Assembly: GCF_000739735.1 (NCBI RefSeq)
Contig: NZ_BBJF01000009.1
Span: 186,001 to 250,000 of the forward strand
From: Paraburkholderia ginsengisoli NBRC 100965
GTDB lineage: Bacteria; Pseudomonadota; Gammaproteobacteria; Burkholderiales; Burkholderiaceae
DNA length: 64,000 bases
Direction of reading: 5' to 3'
In this document: positions 52,835 through 60,232 of the stretch, one piece after another
How positions within the stretch are numbered: the stretch's first letter is position 1
Layout: each line of letters begins with the position of its first letter
Made by a program: the position numbers and the translations under genes
Notes under the pieces: generated by a model
What the model was told of the DNA's origin: nothing
Seen by the model: the letters and a program-made list of their open reading frames with translations, nothing else
The model's database searches: none

Positions 52835-53422
52835 TCATTCCATCAACAGATACAGCGCGCTGGCTGCGAGCAGCGCGGCCATCACGCGATTGAACAGCCG
52901 GACCTGTTTTGGTTCCTGCAAGTACCGGCGCAGGAACGTGCCGGCGTACGCCCAACTCGCTATCGACACGTAGCAGATCACGAAGTACAGCGCGGTGAAT
53001 TGCCAGACGAGGCTGCTGTCACCGCCGGCCGCGTAGGCGCCCATGCCGGCCAGCGACGCGAGCCAGGCTTTCGGATTGAGCCATTGCATCGCCGCGCCGT
53101 GGGCGAAGGACGGTGCGCGAGACGGTTTGTCGGCGCCGAGTTGACCGTCGTCGACGGCGAGTTTGTAGGCCATGTACAGCAGGAAGCCGATGCCGGCCCA
53201 CTTGACGAAGTCGATCAGGTTGGGGAAATGAGCCAGCATCTCATGCAGACCCAGGCCGATGAGCAGAAGCAGCACCGTGAAGCCGACGGTCGCACCGCTC
53301 ACGTGCCGCATGCTCGCGACGAGCCCGTGCCGGGCGCCCGCGCTGAGCGCGACGACGTTCACCGGACCCGGGGTAATGGAACTGGCGAGCGCGAATGCGG
53401 CCATGGAGAGTAAGACGGTCAT
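52835..53422 (-). CDS. LysE/RhtB-family amino-acid exporter
   Basis: 195 residues with six hydrophobic segments. The family signature ALASSITPGPVNVVALSAGARHG is near the N-terminus, and FVKWAGIGFLLYMAYKLA and MQWLNPKAWLASLAGMGAY follow. It exports an amino acid or analogue across the inner membrane. ATG 53422 is preceded by GAGG and starts the conserved N-terminus. It is convergent with the AraC regulator. Confidence 0.92.
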   Translation of the reverse strand: MTVLLSMAAFALASSITPGPVNVVALSAGARHGLVASMRHVSGATVGFTVLLLLIGLGLHEMLAHFPNLIDFVKWAGIGFLLYMAYKLAVDDGQLGADKPSRAPSFAHGAAMQWLNPKAWLASLAGMGAYAAGGDSSLVWQFTALYFVICYVSIASWAYAGTFLRRYLQEPKQVRLFNRVMAALLAASALYLLME

Positions 53423-53545
53423 CTGATGCCTCGATACGTGAGTGCGTTGCGCAGGATTGGCGACGGTCAACGGTAACGGGCGAGGGGGCGGGGTGTATTG
53501 AAGGAAATTGCTTCGGGGGCAGATTGAGGGCTGCTGCCGGAAAGC

Positions 53546-53578
53546 AAAAAGCCCGGTCAGCTTTCGCTAACCGGGCTT
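53546..53578 (-). terminator. Terminator of tRNA-Lys
   Basis: The arms AAGCCCGGT (53549-53557) and ACCGGGCTT (53570-53578) have an inner AGC/GCT pair. An A run at 53546-53550 becomes a T tract on the minus strand, just downstream of the tRNA. Confidence 0.85.
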
Positions 53579-53587
53579 CGGAATGCT

Positions 53588-53663
53588 TGGTGGGGCGTGA
53601 GTGACTCGAACACTCGACCTACGGATTAAGAGTCCGCTGCTCTACCAACTGAGCTAACGCCCC
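53588..53663 (-). tRNA. tRNA-Lys, anticodon CTT
   Basis: 76 nt including an encoded CCA. Read on the minus strand, the 5' arm GGGGCGT pairs with ACGCCCC, D-arm TAGCTCAGTTGGTAGAGC, anticodon loop CTCTTAA (CTT, Lys AAG), T-arm GTTCGAGTC and discriminator A. A good sigma-70 promoter and a terminator flank it. No integrase gene or direct repeat of its 3' end was seen nearby. Confidence 0.96.
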
Positions 53664-53675
53664 AACAGAAGCGAA

Positions 53676-53704
53676 ATTATGCAGTAACTTTTCGAGCTTG
53701 CCAA
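53676..53704 (-). promoter_or_regulatory. Sigma-70 promoter of tRNA-Lys
   Basis: On the minus strand -35 TTGGCA (53699-53704), a 17-bp spacer and -10 CATAAT (53676-53681) precede the tRNA 5' end by 12 bases. Confidence 0.75.
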
Positions 53705-53863
53705 GCCCCTTTAGTAAATTTCTTAAAAAATATTGGGGCAGCCGGTTCGAGCCATCCGTCCATAGCGCCGCGCGTGTGAAAAAGGCGCGGCGTTTATCGT
53801 CCCGGTATCATGTCGCGGACATCTCGCCGCGCGACGCGCTGCGGCTTTCGACCGGGAACTGCC

Positions 53864-54268
53864 ATGGATGAGAAAGAGATTATCGAGTTGCTCGACCGCA
53901 TCCTCGCACCTTGGGTCCGCGCACTCACGCTGACCCCGGTCAAGGTCGACGAAGAAAGCGCGACGCTGCGCCTGCCGTTTTCCGGCGGCCTGCGCCATGC
54001 GGGCGGCGTGATTTGCGGCCAGGTGTTCATGGCGGCCGCCGACACGGCGATGATCGTCGCCATTTCAGCCGCGCTCGGTGGCTTCAAGCCGATGTCCACG
54101 GTGTCGCTGAATATCAACTTCATGCGCGCGGTCCGCAAGGGCGACGTGATGATCACCGCCCGCGTGCTGCGCATGGGCCGCAATCTGGTGTTCGGTGAGG
54201 TCGGATTGTTCGATGAAACCGGCAATATGGCGGTCCACGCCACCACCACCTACGCGCTGCTCGACTGA
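53864..54268 (+). CDS. PaaI-type hotdog thioesterase
   Basis: 134 residues. The hotdog fold has LRHAGGVICGQVFMAAADTAMIVAISAALGG, where PaaI-type enzymes have their active-site helix, and MSTVSLNINFMRAVRKGDVMITARVLRMGRNLVFGEV. It probably hydrolyses a phenylacyl- or medium-chain acyl-CoA in the cytoplasm. The active-site residue usually Asn/His-Gly appears as HAGG. Start ATG 53864 begins the conserved part. It lies 48 bp before the patatin-like gene. Confidence 0.88.
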   Translation: MDEKEIIELLDRILAPWVRALTLTPVKVDEESATLRLPFSGGLRHAGGVICGQVFMAAADTAMIVAISAALGGFKPMSTVSLNINFMRAVRKGDVMITARVLRMGRNLVFGEVGLFDETGNMAVHATTTYALLD

Positions 54269-54316
54269 GTCTGAAGTTGAGACAGCGCGGCAAGCCGTAC
54301 AAGAGGAAAAACCAGG

Positions 54317-55192
54317 ATGTTCGATCAGGTCGTATTCGCCGGCGGCGGCAACCGCTGCTGGTGGCAGGCGGGTTTCTGGGACGTGGTGCAGCCGGAGCTG
54401 CATGTCCGGCCACGCGTCATCACCGGCATTTCGGCCGGCGCCGCCACCGCGTGCATGCTCTACACGCGCGATTCCGACTGGGTGATGCGCTACTACCAGG
54501 ACGCGCTGCGTCACAACACTCGCAACGCTTACTGGGGCAATCTGCTGCGCGGCGAATCGGTGTTTCCGCATTACCGGATCTACCGGCAGGCGCTGCTCGA
54601 CATCTACGGCGATAAGTTTTCGACGCTCGCCGACGCGCCCGAAATCCGCATCGGCGTGTCGCATCTGCCGCGCTGGCTCGGCGCACGCAGCGCGGTCGCC
54701 GCGGGGTTGATCGCATACAACATCGAGAAATACGTGCGCAAGACGCTGCATCCGACCTTGGGTCAGACGCTCGGTTTTCATCCGGAATTCGTGCGGGCGC
54801 AGGACTGCGCGACAGTCGAGGATCTCGCGGATCTGATCCTGCAATCGTCGAGTACGCCGCCGTTCACGCCGGTTCTGCGGCGCAACGGCAGGCCAGTGCT
54901 TGACGGCGGCATGGTCGACAACGTGCCGGTCGGCGCGCTCGACGCCGACGCGCCCGGCAACGTGCTGGTGATGGTCACGCGCATCTATCCGCGGCCGCAG
55001 ATGTTCGTCGTACCCCACGGCGTGCAGCAGCGGCTTTACGTGCAACCGTCGCGGAAGGTGCCGATTTCGAGCTGGGATTACACGAGCCCTTCGCAGATGG
55101 CGCACGCATACAACCTCGGCCGCGCCGATGGCGAGACTTTCCTTGAGCGCGTGCCCGAACTGTTGGAGGCCGGCGCGCGCGAAGCGCGCTAA
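54317..55192 (+). CDS. Patatin-like phospholipase
   Basis: 291 residues. The oxyanion-hole motif AGGGNR is at about 8-13, the nucleophile elbow GISAG contains the catalytic Ser, and the catalytic Asp is in LDGGMVDNVP (DGG). These complete the Ser-Asp dyad of patatins, so hydrolase activity is likely. No signal peptide is seen. Ribosome site AGAGGAA. It shares a strand with the thioesterase, possibly one transcription unit concerned with acyl-lipid turnover (inference). Confidence 0.9.
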   Translation: MFDQVVFAGGGNRCWWQAGFWDVVQPELHVRPRVITGISAGAATACMLYTRDSDWVMRYYQDALRHNTRNAYWGNLLRGESVFPHYRIYRQALLDIYGDKFSTLADAPEIRIGVSHLPRWLGARSAVAAGLIAYNIEKYVRKTLHPTLGQTLGFHPEFVRAQDCATVEDLADLILQSSSTPPFTPVLRRNGRPVLDGGMVDNVPVGALDADAPGNVLVMVTRIYPRPQMFVVPHGVQQRLYVQPSRKVPISSWDYTSPSQMAHAYNLGRADGETFLERVPELLEAGAREAR

Positions 55193-55368
55193 GGTGCGTG
55201 GCGGCGCGGGTTTCTGACGGTAGAGCTTCTTGCAGGGTCATGCCGACGTGCGGCTTGGAGGGCGACACGTCGGCAAACCCGTCGCCTGCATCTGTGTGCG
55301 CGGAAGAGCCCGCGCATGCAGGCCCCGGCAAGCAATCGTCGCCGGACGCCGATGCACGTCTTCCGAAG

Positions 55369-56382
55369 TTACCGCCGCCGCCCGCCCTGCAATGCTTCCG
55401 GATTCGCGACGCTGGCGGTGTCGCCGGCATCGAACGCCAGAATGTTGTTGAACGCCGCCGTGAAGTAAAGCTCGTAGCTCTCGCGCTCCACGTAGCCGAT
55501 GTGCGGCGTGCAGATCACGTTTTCCATCCGCAGCAGGCTGTAGCCCTGCAGGATCGGCTCGCTTTCGTAGACGTCGATCGCGACCATCCCCGGACGATTG
55601 TGGGACAGCGCGTTCACCAGCGCGTTTTCGTCGAGCAGCTCGGCCCGGCTCGTGTTCACGAGCAAGGCGGTCGGCTTCATGCGCATCAGGTCTTCCTGCT
55701 TGACGATGCCCCGCGTGTCGTCGTGCAGACGCAGGTGCAACGACAGCACGTCGCTCTGCTCGAACAGCGCGTCGCGGCTCTCGGCCACGCCGTACCCATC
55801 GGCGCGGGCGGCTTCACGCGAATGCTCGCGACCCCAGATCAGCACGTTCATGCCGAAAGCCTTGCCGTATCCGGCGACCAGGCGGCCGATCTTGCCGTAC
55901 CCCCAAATCCCCAGCGTCTGACCGCGCAACACCTGACCCAGGCCGAAATTCGGCGGCAGCGCGGACGTCTTCAGACCGGATTGCTGCCAGGCCCCTTGCT
56001 TAAGGTTAGCTACGTATTGCGGAATGCGGCGCTGCGCCGCCATGATGAGAGCCCACGTGAGTTCGGCCGGCGCGTACGGCGAGCCGCTGCCCTCCAGCAC
56101 GGCGACGCCGCGCTCCGTGCACGCCGCGAGATCGATGTGGCTGGACACTTTGCCGGTCTGGCTGATCATGCGCAAACGCGGCAATTTGTCGAGCAGTTGC
56201 GAATTGATGCGAGTACGTTCGCGTATCAGGACGAGCGCGTCGACTTCGGCGAGACGGCTTGCCAACTGACCGAGACCGCGCACGGTGTTGTTGAAAACTT
56301 TGACTTCGTGATCGGCCAGCAGTTGAAAGCAGTCGAGCTTACGAACGGCGTCCTGGTAATCGTCGAGGATGGCAATCTTCAT
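55369..56382 (-). CDS. D-2-hydroxyacid dehydrogenase family protein
   Basis: 337 residues. NAD-binding GYGKIG is at about 161-166 within LGIWGYGKIGRLVAGYG. Catalytic Arg is about 246 (NTSRAELL), Glu about 273-275 (DVYESEP) and His about 294 (CTPHIGY). It reduces a 2-oxoacid or oxidises its D-hydroxy form; the substrate is not evident (phosphoglycerate-type relatives are common). ATG 56382 has only a weak ribosome site. A CRP-type palindrome lies 62 bp upstream. Confidence 0.92.
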   Translation of the reverse strand: MKIAILDDYQDAVRKLDCFQLLADHEVKVFNNTVRGLGQLASRLAEVDALVLIRERTRINSQLLDKLPRLRMISQTGKVSSHIDLAACTERGVAVLEGSGSPYAPAELTWALIMAAQRRIPQYVANLKQGAWQQSGLKTSALPPNFGLGQVLRGQTLGIWGYGKIGRLVAGYGKAFGMNVLIWGREHSREAARADGYGVAESRDALFEQSDVLSLHLRLHDDTRGIVKQEDLMRMKPTALLVNTSRAELLDENALVNALSHNRPGMVAIDVYESEPILQGYSLLRMENVICTPHIGYVERESYELYFTAAFNNILAFDAGDTASVANPEALQGGRRR

Positions 56383-56443
56383 GGTATGTGTCTTGCGGCG
56401 CACCATGACGGTGCGGAACCGAGTGTTATGCTCACTGTCCCAC

Positions 56444-56463
56444 CATGTGACTTAGGTCACATG
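56444..56463. promoter_or_regulatory. Perfect CRP-type palindrome
   Basis: CATGTGACTTAGGTCACATG contains TGTGA-N6-TCACA, the full CRP/Vfr consensus. It lies 62 bp from the dehydrogenase start (minus) and about 300 bp from pckG (plus). The remaining 56383-56759 interval (377 bp) has no gene and no other clear element. Confidence 0.75.
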
Positions 56464-56759
56464 CCGGTGTGGCAGGATGCCTTACCGTAGATGCTGCTGC
56501 AAAGCACGGCAGCACCACGTTAAGGGCAAATTGAGATCGTTTTTAACAGTTTGTTGCGTGTTGAGGCAAGCCGCTTTACAGACGGTTGCAGAAGCCCCGC
56601 CCGTCAAGTGCCTCCGCGCGGCAAGCTGGCTGGCCCAGGATGACCTGCGCCATTGCGTCGAGTGGGCGTTACCTCGGCGTGATGAAATGAAATGCCTCTC
56701 GCATGCAGCGTCGCCGGGCTTGTACCGTTTTTCTATTGCTTTCAAACGGAGACAGGTCG

Positions 56760-58628
56760 ATGAATCATCCCTCATTCGAAGGACAGCCCACCATCGAGGC
56801 GTCCACAGGGGCGCCCGCGTGGGTCAGGAACCGAAAACTGATCGACTGGGTCCGGCAGGTCGCTGCGATGACCAAGCCGGACAAGATCGTCTGGTGCGAC
56901 GGCTCGCAAGAGGAGTATGACCGTCTTTGCACGCAGATGGTCGAAGCCGGCACGCTCAAGAAACTCAATCCGGCGAAACGTCCCAATTCTTACCTGGCAT
57001 GGTCCGATCCTTCGGACGTCGCGCGCGTCGAAGACCGCACCTTCATCTGCTCGCAGCGAGCGGAAGACGCCGGCCCGACCAATAACTGGATCGCTCCGAA
57101 CGAAATGCGTACCACGCTCGACGGGCTGTTCGACGGCGCGATGCGCGGCCGCACGATGTACGTGGTGCCGTTTTCGATGGGCCCGCTCGGGTCGCCGATC
57201 GCGCACATCGGCGTCGAATTGAGCGACAGCCCGTACGTGGCGACCAACATGCGCATCATGACGCGCATGGGCCGCAAGGTGTACGACGTGCTGGGTGAAG
57301 ACGGCGAGTTCGTGCCGTGCGTCCATTCGGTCGGCGCGCCGCTCGCGGCGGGCGAGAAGGACGTCCCGTGGCCGTGCAACAAGACCAAATACATCGTCCA
57401 TTTTCCGGAATCGCGCGAGATCTGGAGCTACGGCTCGGGCTATGGCGGCAATGCGCTGCTCGGCAAGAAGTGTTTCGCGCTGCGCATCGCGTCGACAATG
57501 GGCCGCGCCGAAGGCTGGCTCGCCGAACACATGTTGATTCTCGGCGTGACGTCGCCGGAAGGGCGCAAGCATCACGTCGCGGCGGCGTTTCCGTCGGCGT
57601 GCGGCAAGACCAACTTCGCAATGCTGATCCCGCCGGAAGGGCTGAATGGCTGGAAAATCTCGACGATCGGGGACGATATCGCCTGGATCAAACCGGGTTC
57701 GGACGGCCGCCTGTACGCGATCAATCCGGAGGCCGGCTATTTCGGCGTGGCGCCGGGCACGAGTGAGAAGACCAACTTCAACGCGATGGCTACGTTGAAG
57801 GAAAACGTGATCTTCACAAACGTCGCGCTGACCGACGACGGCGACGTCTGGTGGGAAGGCATGACCGACGAGGCGCCCGCGCACCTGATCGACTGGCAGG
57901 GCAAGGACTGGACGCCGGCAAGCGCCAAGGAAAGCGGCCGCAAGGCGGCGCATCCTAACGCGCGCTTCACGGCGCCGGCCTCGCAATGTCCGTCGATTGA
58001 TGCCGACTGGGAAAACCCGGCGGGCGTGGCCATCGACGCGTTCATCTTCGGCGGCCGCCGTTCGACAACCGTGCCGCTCGTCACCGAAGCGCGCAACTGG
58101 ATCGAGGGTGTCTACATGGCGGCGACCATGGGCTCCGAAACGACCGCCGCCGCAGCTGGCCAGCAGGGCGTGGTGCGGCGCGACCCGTTCGCGATGCTGC
58201 CGTTCTGCGGCTACAACATGAGCGACTACTTCGGTCACTGGCTGAAAACGGGCGAGCGGCTGGAAAAACTGAACGCGAAACTGCCGAAAATCTTCTGCGT
58301 CAACTGGTTCCGCAAGGGCGCGGACGGCAAGTTCGTCTGGCCGGGCTTCGGCGAAAACATGCGCGTGCTGAGCTGGATGGTCGGCCGGATCGAAGGCACC
58401 GCGCACGGTGAGGAGCACGCGTTCGGCGTGTCGCCGCACTACGAGGACATCGACTGGAGCGGACTCAACTTCACCCGCGAGCAATTCGAGCAGGTCATCT
58501 CGGTCGACGACGCCGCGTGGCGCGATGAACTCGCGCTGCACGCAGAGCTATTCGACACTCTGCAACAACGTTTGCCGCCCGCTTTGACGCAAGCGAAACG
58601 TGCTCTCGAAGGGAAGCTTGCGGCATGA
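56760..58628 (+). CDS. pckG: Phosphoenolpyruvate carboxykinase (GTP)
   Basis: 622 residues, the usual GTP-PEPCK length. Kinase-1 P-loop is in FPSACGKTNFAML with the reactive Cys, and kinase-2/metal site in GDDIAWIKPG. The PEP-binding FGGRRSTTVPLV and GYNMSDYFGHWL are also present. It converts oxaloacetate plus GTP to PEP, the entry to gluconeogenesis. ATG 56760 follows GGAGA by 8 bases. It is divergent from the hydroxyacid dehydrogenase; the CRP-type site between them could set carbon control. Confidence 0.97.
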   Translation: MNHPSFEGQPTIEASTGAPAWVRNRKLIDWVRQVAAMTKPDKIVWCDGSQEEYDRLCTQMVEAGTLKKLNPAKRPNSYLAWSDPSDVARVEDRTFICSQRAEDAGPTNNWIAPNEMRTTLDGLFDGAMRGRTMYVVPFSMGPLGSPIAHIGVELSDSPYVATNMRIMTRMGRKVYDVLGEDGEFVPCVHSVGAPLAAGEKDVPWPCNKTKYIVHFPESREIWSYGSGYGGNALLGKKCFALRIASTMGRAEGWLAEHMLILGVTSPEGRKHHVAAAFPSACGKTNFAMLIPPEGLNGWKISTIGDDIAWIKPGSDGRLYAINPEAGYFGVAPGTSEKTNFNAMATLKENVIFTNVALTDDGDVWWEGMTDEAPAHLIDWQGKDWTPASAKESGRKAAHPNARFTAPASQCPSIDADWENPAGVAIDAFIFGGRRSTTVPLVTEARNWIEGVYMAATMGSETTAAAAGQQGVVRRDPFAMLPFCGYNMSDYFGHWLKTGERLEKLNAKLPKIFCVNWFRKGADGKFVWPGFGENMRVLSWMVGRIEGTAHGEEHAFGVSPHYEDIDWSGLNFTREQFEQVISVDDAAWRDELALHAELFDTLQQRLPPALTQAKRALEGKLAA

Positions 58629-58651
58629 TCAGGTGAGTATTCACTTCGTGA

Positions 58652-58682
58652 GGAAAGCCGCCTTCGGGCGGCTTTCCTTTTT
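58652..58682 (+). terminator. Terminator of pckG
   Basis: The perfect 11-bp stem GGAAAGCCGCC/GGCGGCTTTCC (58652-58662 with 58667-58677) with a TTCG tetraloop is followed by five T. Confidence 0.93.
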
Positions 58683-58972
58683 CGCACTGTCCTCGGCCGA
58701 CGATTTTTTCTGATTCCGCAATGCCGGGACGACCTTTACGTCTATTCGAACAAATAAGACAGCGCTAACTGCGCCGCAGCAGATTGTTTCGTTTCGGGGA
58801 ACAATTGACGATCCTGCCCCACATTGGGGAATACAGTCGCACGAAAATTGACAATATTTCGGGTTTCGCGGGCAACTTCTGCACGAATTTGAGAGTCGTA
58901 GGAGAATTCCAAGTTCGCTTCACTGGTTTTCACTAATTGTCAGGAAGCTGTAACACGGCAGGGAGTTGTCTT
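58683..58972. other. Gene-free interval upstream of the LysR gene
   Basis: With the pckG terminator, the whole gap 58629-58972 is 344 bp. It is AT-richer than its flanks and must hold the LysR gene promoter. A 63-codon minus-strand frame at 58742-58933 has no ribosome site or family resemblance and is not called. Confidence 0.55.
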
Positions 58973-60076
58973 ATGGATCATTTGCAGTCGATGCGAGTTT
59001 TCGTCAAAGTGGCGGACCTCGGCAGTTTTGCCCGCGCTGCGAGCGCGATGGATATTTCCAACGCGGTCGCCACCCGTCACGTTGCCGACCTCGAAGGCCG
59101 CCTTGGTACGCGGCTGCTCAATCGCACAACCCGCAGCTTGTCTCTGACCGAATCCGGACAGGTGTATCTCGAGCGTGCGCGCCAGATTCTCGACGAACTG
59201 GAAGACGTCGAACAGATGGTGGTCGCGCGCAATCACGAACCCGTTGGCACGTTGCGAATAGTTGCGCCGGTCGTGTTCGGCTTGCACAACCTCGCGCCAG
59301 TGCTGCAGACGTACGCGGAGCGCTATCCGAAAGTGATCCCGGACGTCACGCTGGTCGACCGCCAGGTCGATCTGGTCGAGGAAGGTTTCGACGTCGGCGT
59401 GGTGATCGCGCGGCAAATGCGCAGCGCCAGTATCGTCACGCGGCGTCTGACCACCGGCTGCATGACCGTGTGCGCGACGCCGGCCTATCTGGAGAAGCAC
59501 GGCACCCCGACGCGTCCCGAGCATCTGCTGGAGCATCCGTGCCTGAGCCTGCCGTCCGAGTATTGGGGCGACGAGCGTGTGTTTACGGGCCCGGAAGGCG
59601 AAGTGCGCGTACGTCCGTCGAACGTGATCGTCGCGAACAACACGGAAATGCTGCGTCAGTTCGCGTTGCTCGGCATGGGCATCGCGATTCTGCCGAGCTA
59701 TTTGATCGGCCGCGATATGACGCGCGGCAGACTGGTGCGTCTGCTCGGCGATTACCGCTTGCCGCAGGTCGAGATCAACATCGCGTACCCGAGCCGTCGT
59801 CACTTGCCGGCGAAGGTGCGCACGTTTATCGATCATCTGGTCGAGCATTTCAACCAGACGCCGAACAGTCTGCTCGGCGAGCAGTGGATCAAGGACGGCC
59901 TCGAGCGGCCCGCCACGTCGGCGGCATACGATTCCGCCGAGTCGCCCATGCCGCCGGAAGCGTTCGACGGCGCGGAGCCGCTGTCGCGATTGCTGGATAG
60001 CGAGTTGTCGCCGGTTCCGAAGACGTTGGCAAAGACGACCAATCGCCCCCGGCCGACGGCTCTATCGCCGCTGTAG
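58973..60076 (+). CDS. LysR-family transcriptional regulator
   Basis: 367 residues. The N-terminal winged HTH reads MRVFVKVADLGSFARAASAMDISNAVATRHVADLEGRLGTRLLNRTTRSLSLT. The effector domain is of the PBP2_CrgA-like group (GTLRIVAPVVFGLHNLAP, DVGVVIARQMRSASIVTRRLT, GMGIAILPSYLIG). The last 65 residues are an extra Pro/Ala/Ser-rich tail beyond the typical 300-residue length. Ribosome site GGGAG at 58961-58965. Neighbours give no clear target. Confidence 0.92.
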   Translation: MDHLQSMRVFVKVADLGSFARAASAMDISNAVATRHVADLEGRLGTRLLNRTTRSLSLTESGQVYLERARQILDELEDVEQMVVARNHEPVGTLRIVAPVVFGLHNLAPVLQTYAERYPKVIPDVTLVDRQVDLVEEGFDVGVVIARQMRSASIVTRRLTTGCMTVCATPAYLEKHGTPTRPEHLLEHPCLSLPSEYWGDERVFTGPEGEVRVRPSNVIVANNTEMLRQFALLGMGIAILPSYLIGRDMTRGRLVRLLGDYRLPQVEINIAYPSRRHLPAKVRTFIDHLVEHFNQTPNSLLGEQWIKDGLERPATSAAYDSAESPMPPEAFDGAEPLSRLLDSELSPVPKTLAKTTNRPRPTALSPL

Positions 60077-60125
60077 TTGTCGGGACGATAGAAGTCAGCA
60101 GCGCAGGCGCAAGCTTGCAGATGTT

Positions 60126-60164
60126 AAAAAAGGCGCAGTCACTTGAAATGACTGCGCCTTTTTT
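60126..60164. terminator. Bidirectional terminator between the LysR gene and topB
   Basis: The arms GGCGCAGTCA/TGACTGCGCC (60132-60141 with 60149-60158) are flanked by A6 and T6. It sits between convergent genes. Confidence 0.92.
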
Positions 60165-60232
60165 CATGGCAAAAGCGAATGAAGCCGGCCGGCCGGAAGC
60201 GAAACGTCTTCCGGACTAGCCGCCAGCCCAAA

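Noticed and set aside
53588..53663. tRNA-Lys as the integration site of a genomic island
   Set aside because: No integrase gene or direct repeat of the tRNA 3' end nearby; the only integrase-like gene is 30 kb away.
53766..53792. Hairpin CGCCGCGC/GCGCGGCG upstream of the thioesterase gene
   Set aside because: No T tract and common by chance at this GC content; too weak to call a terminator.
58742..58933. 63-codon minus-strand frame upstream of the LysR gene
   Set aside because: No ribosome site, no recognisable family and it occupies the expected promoter region.
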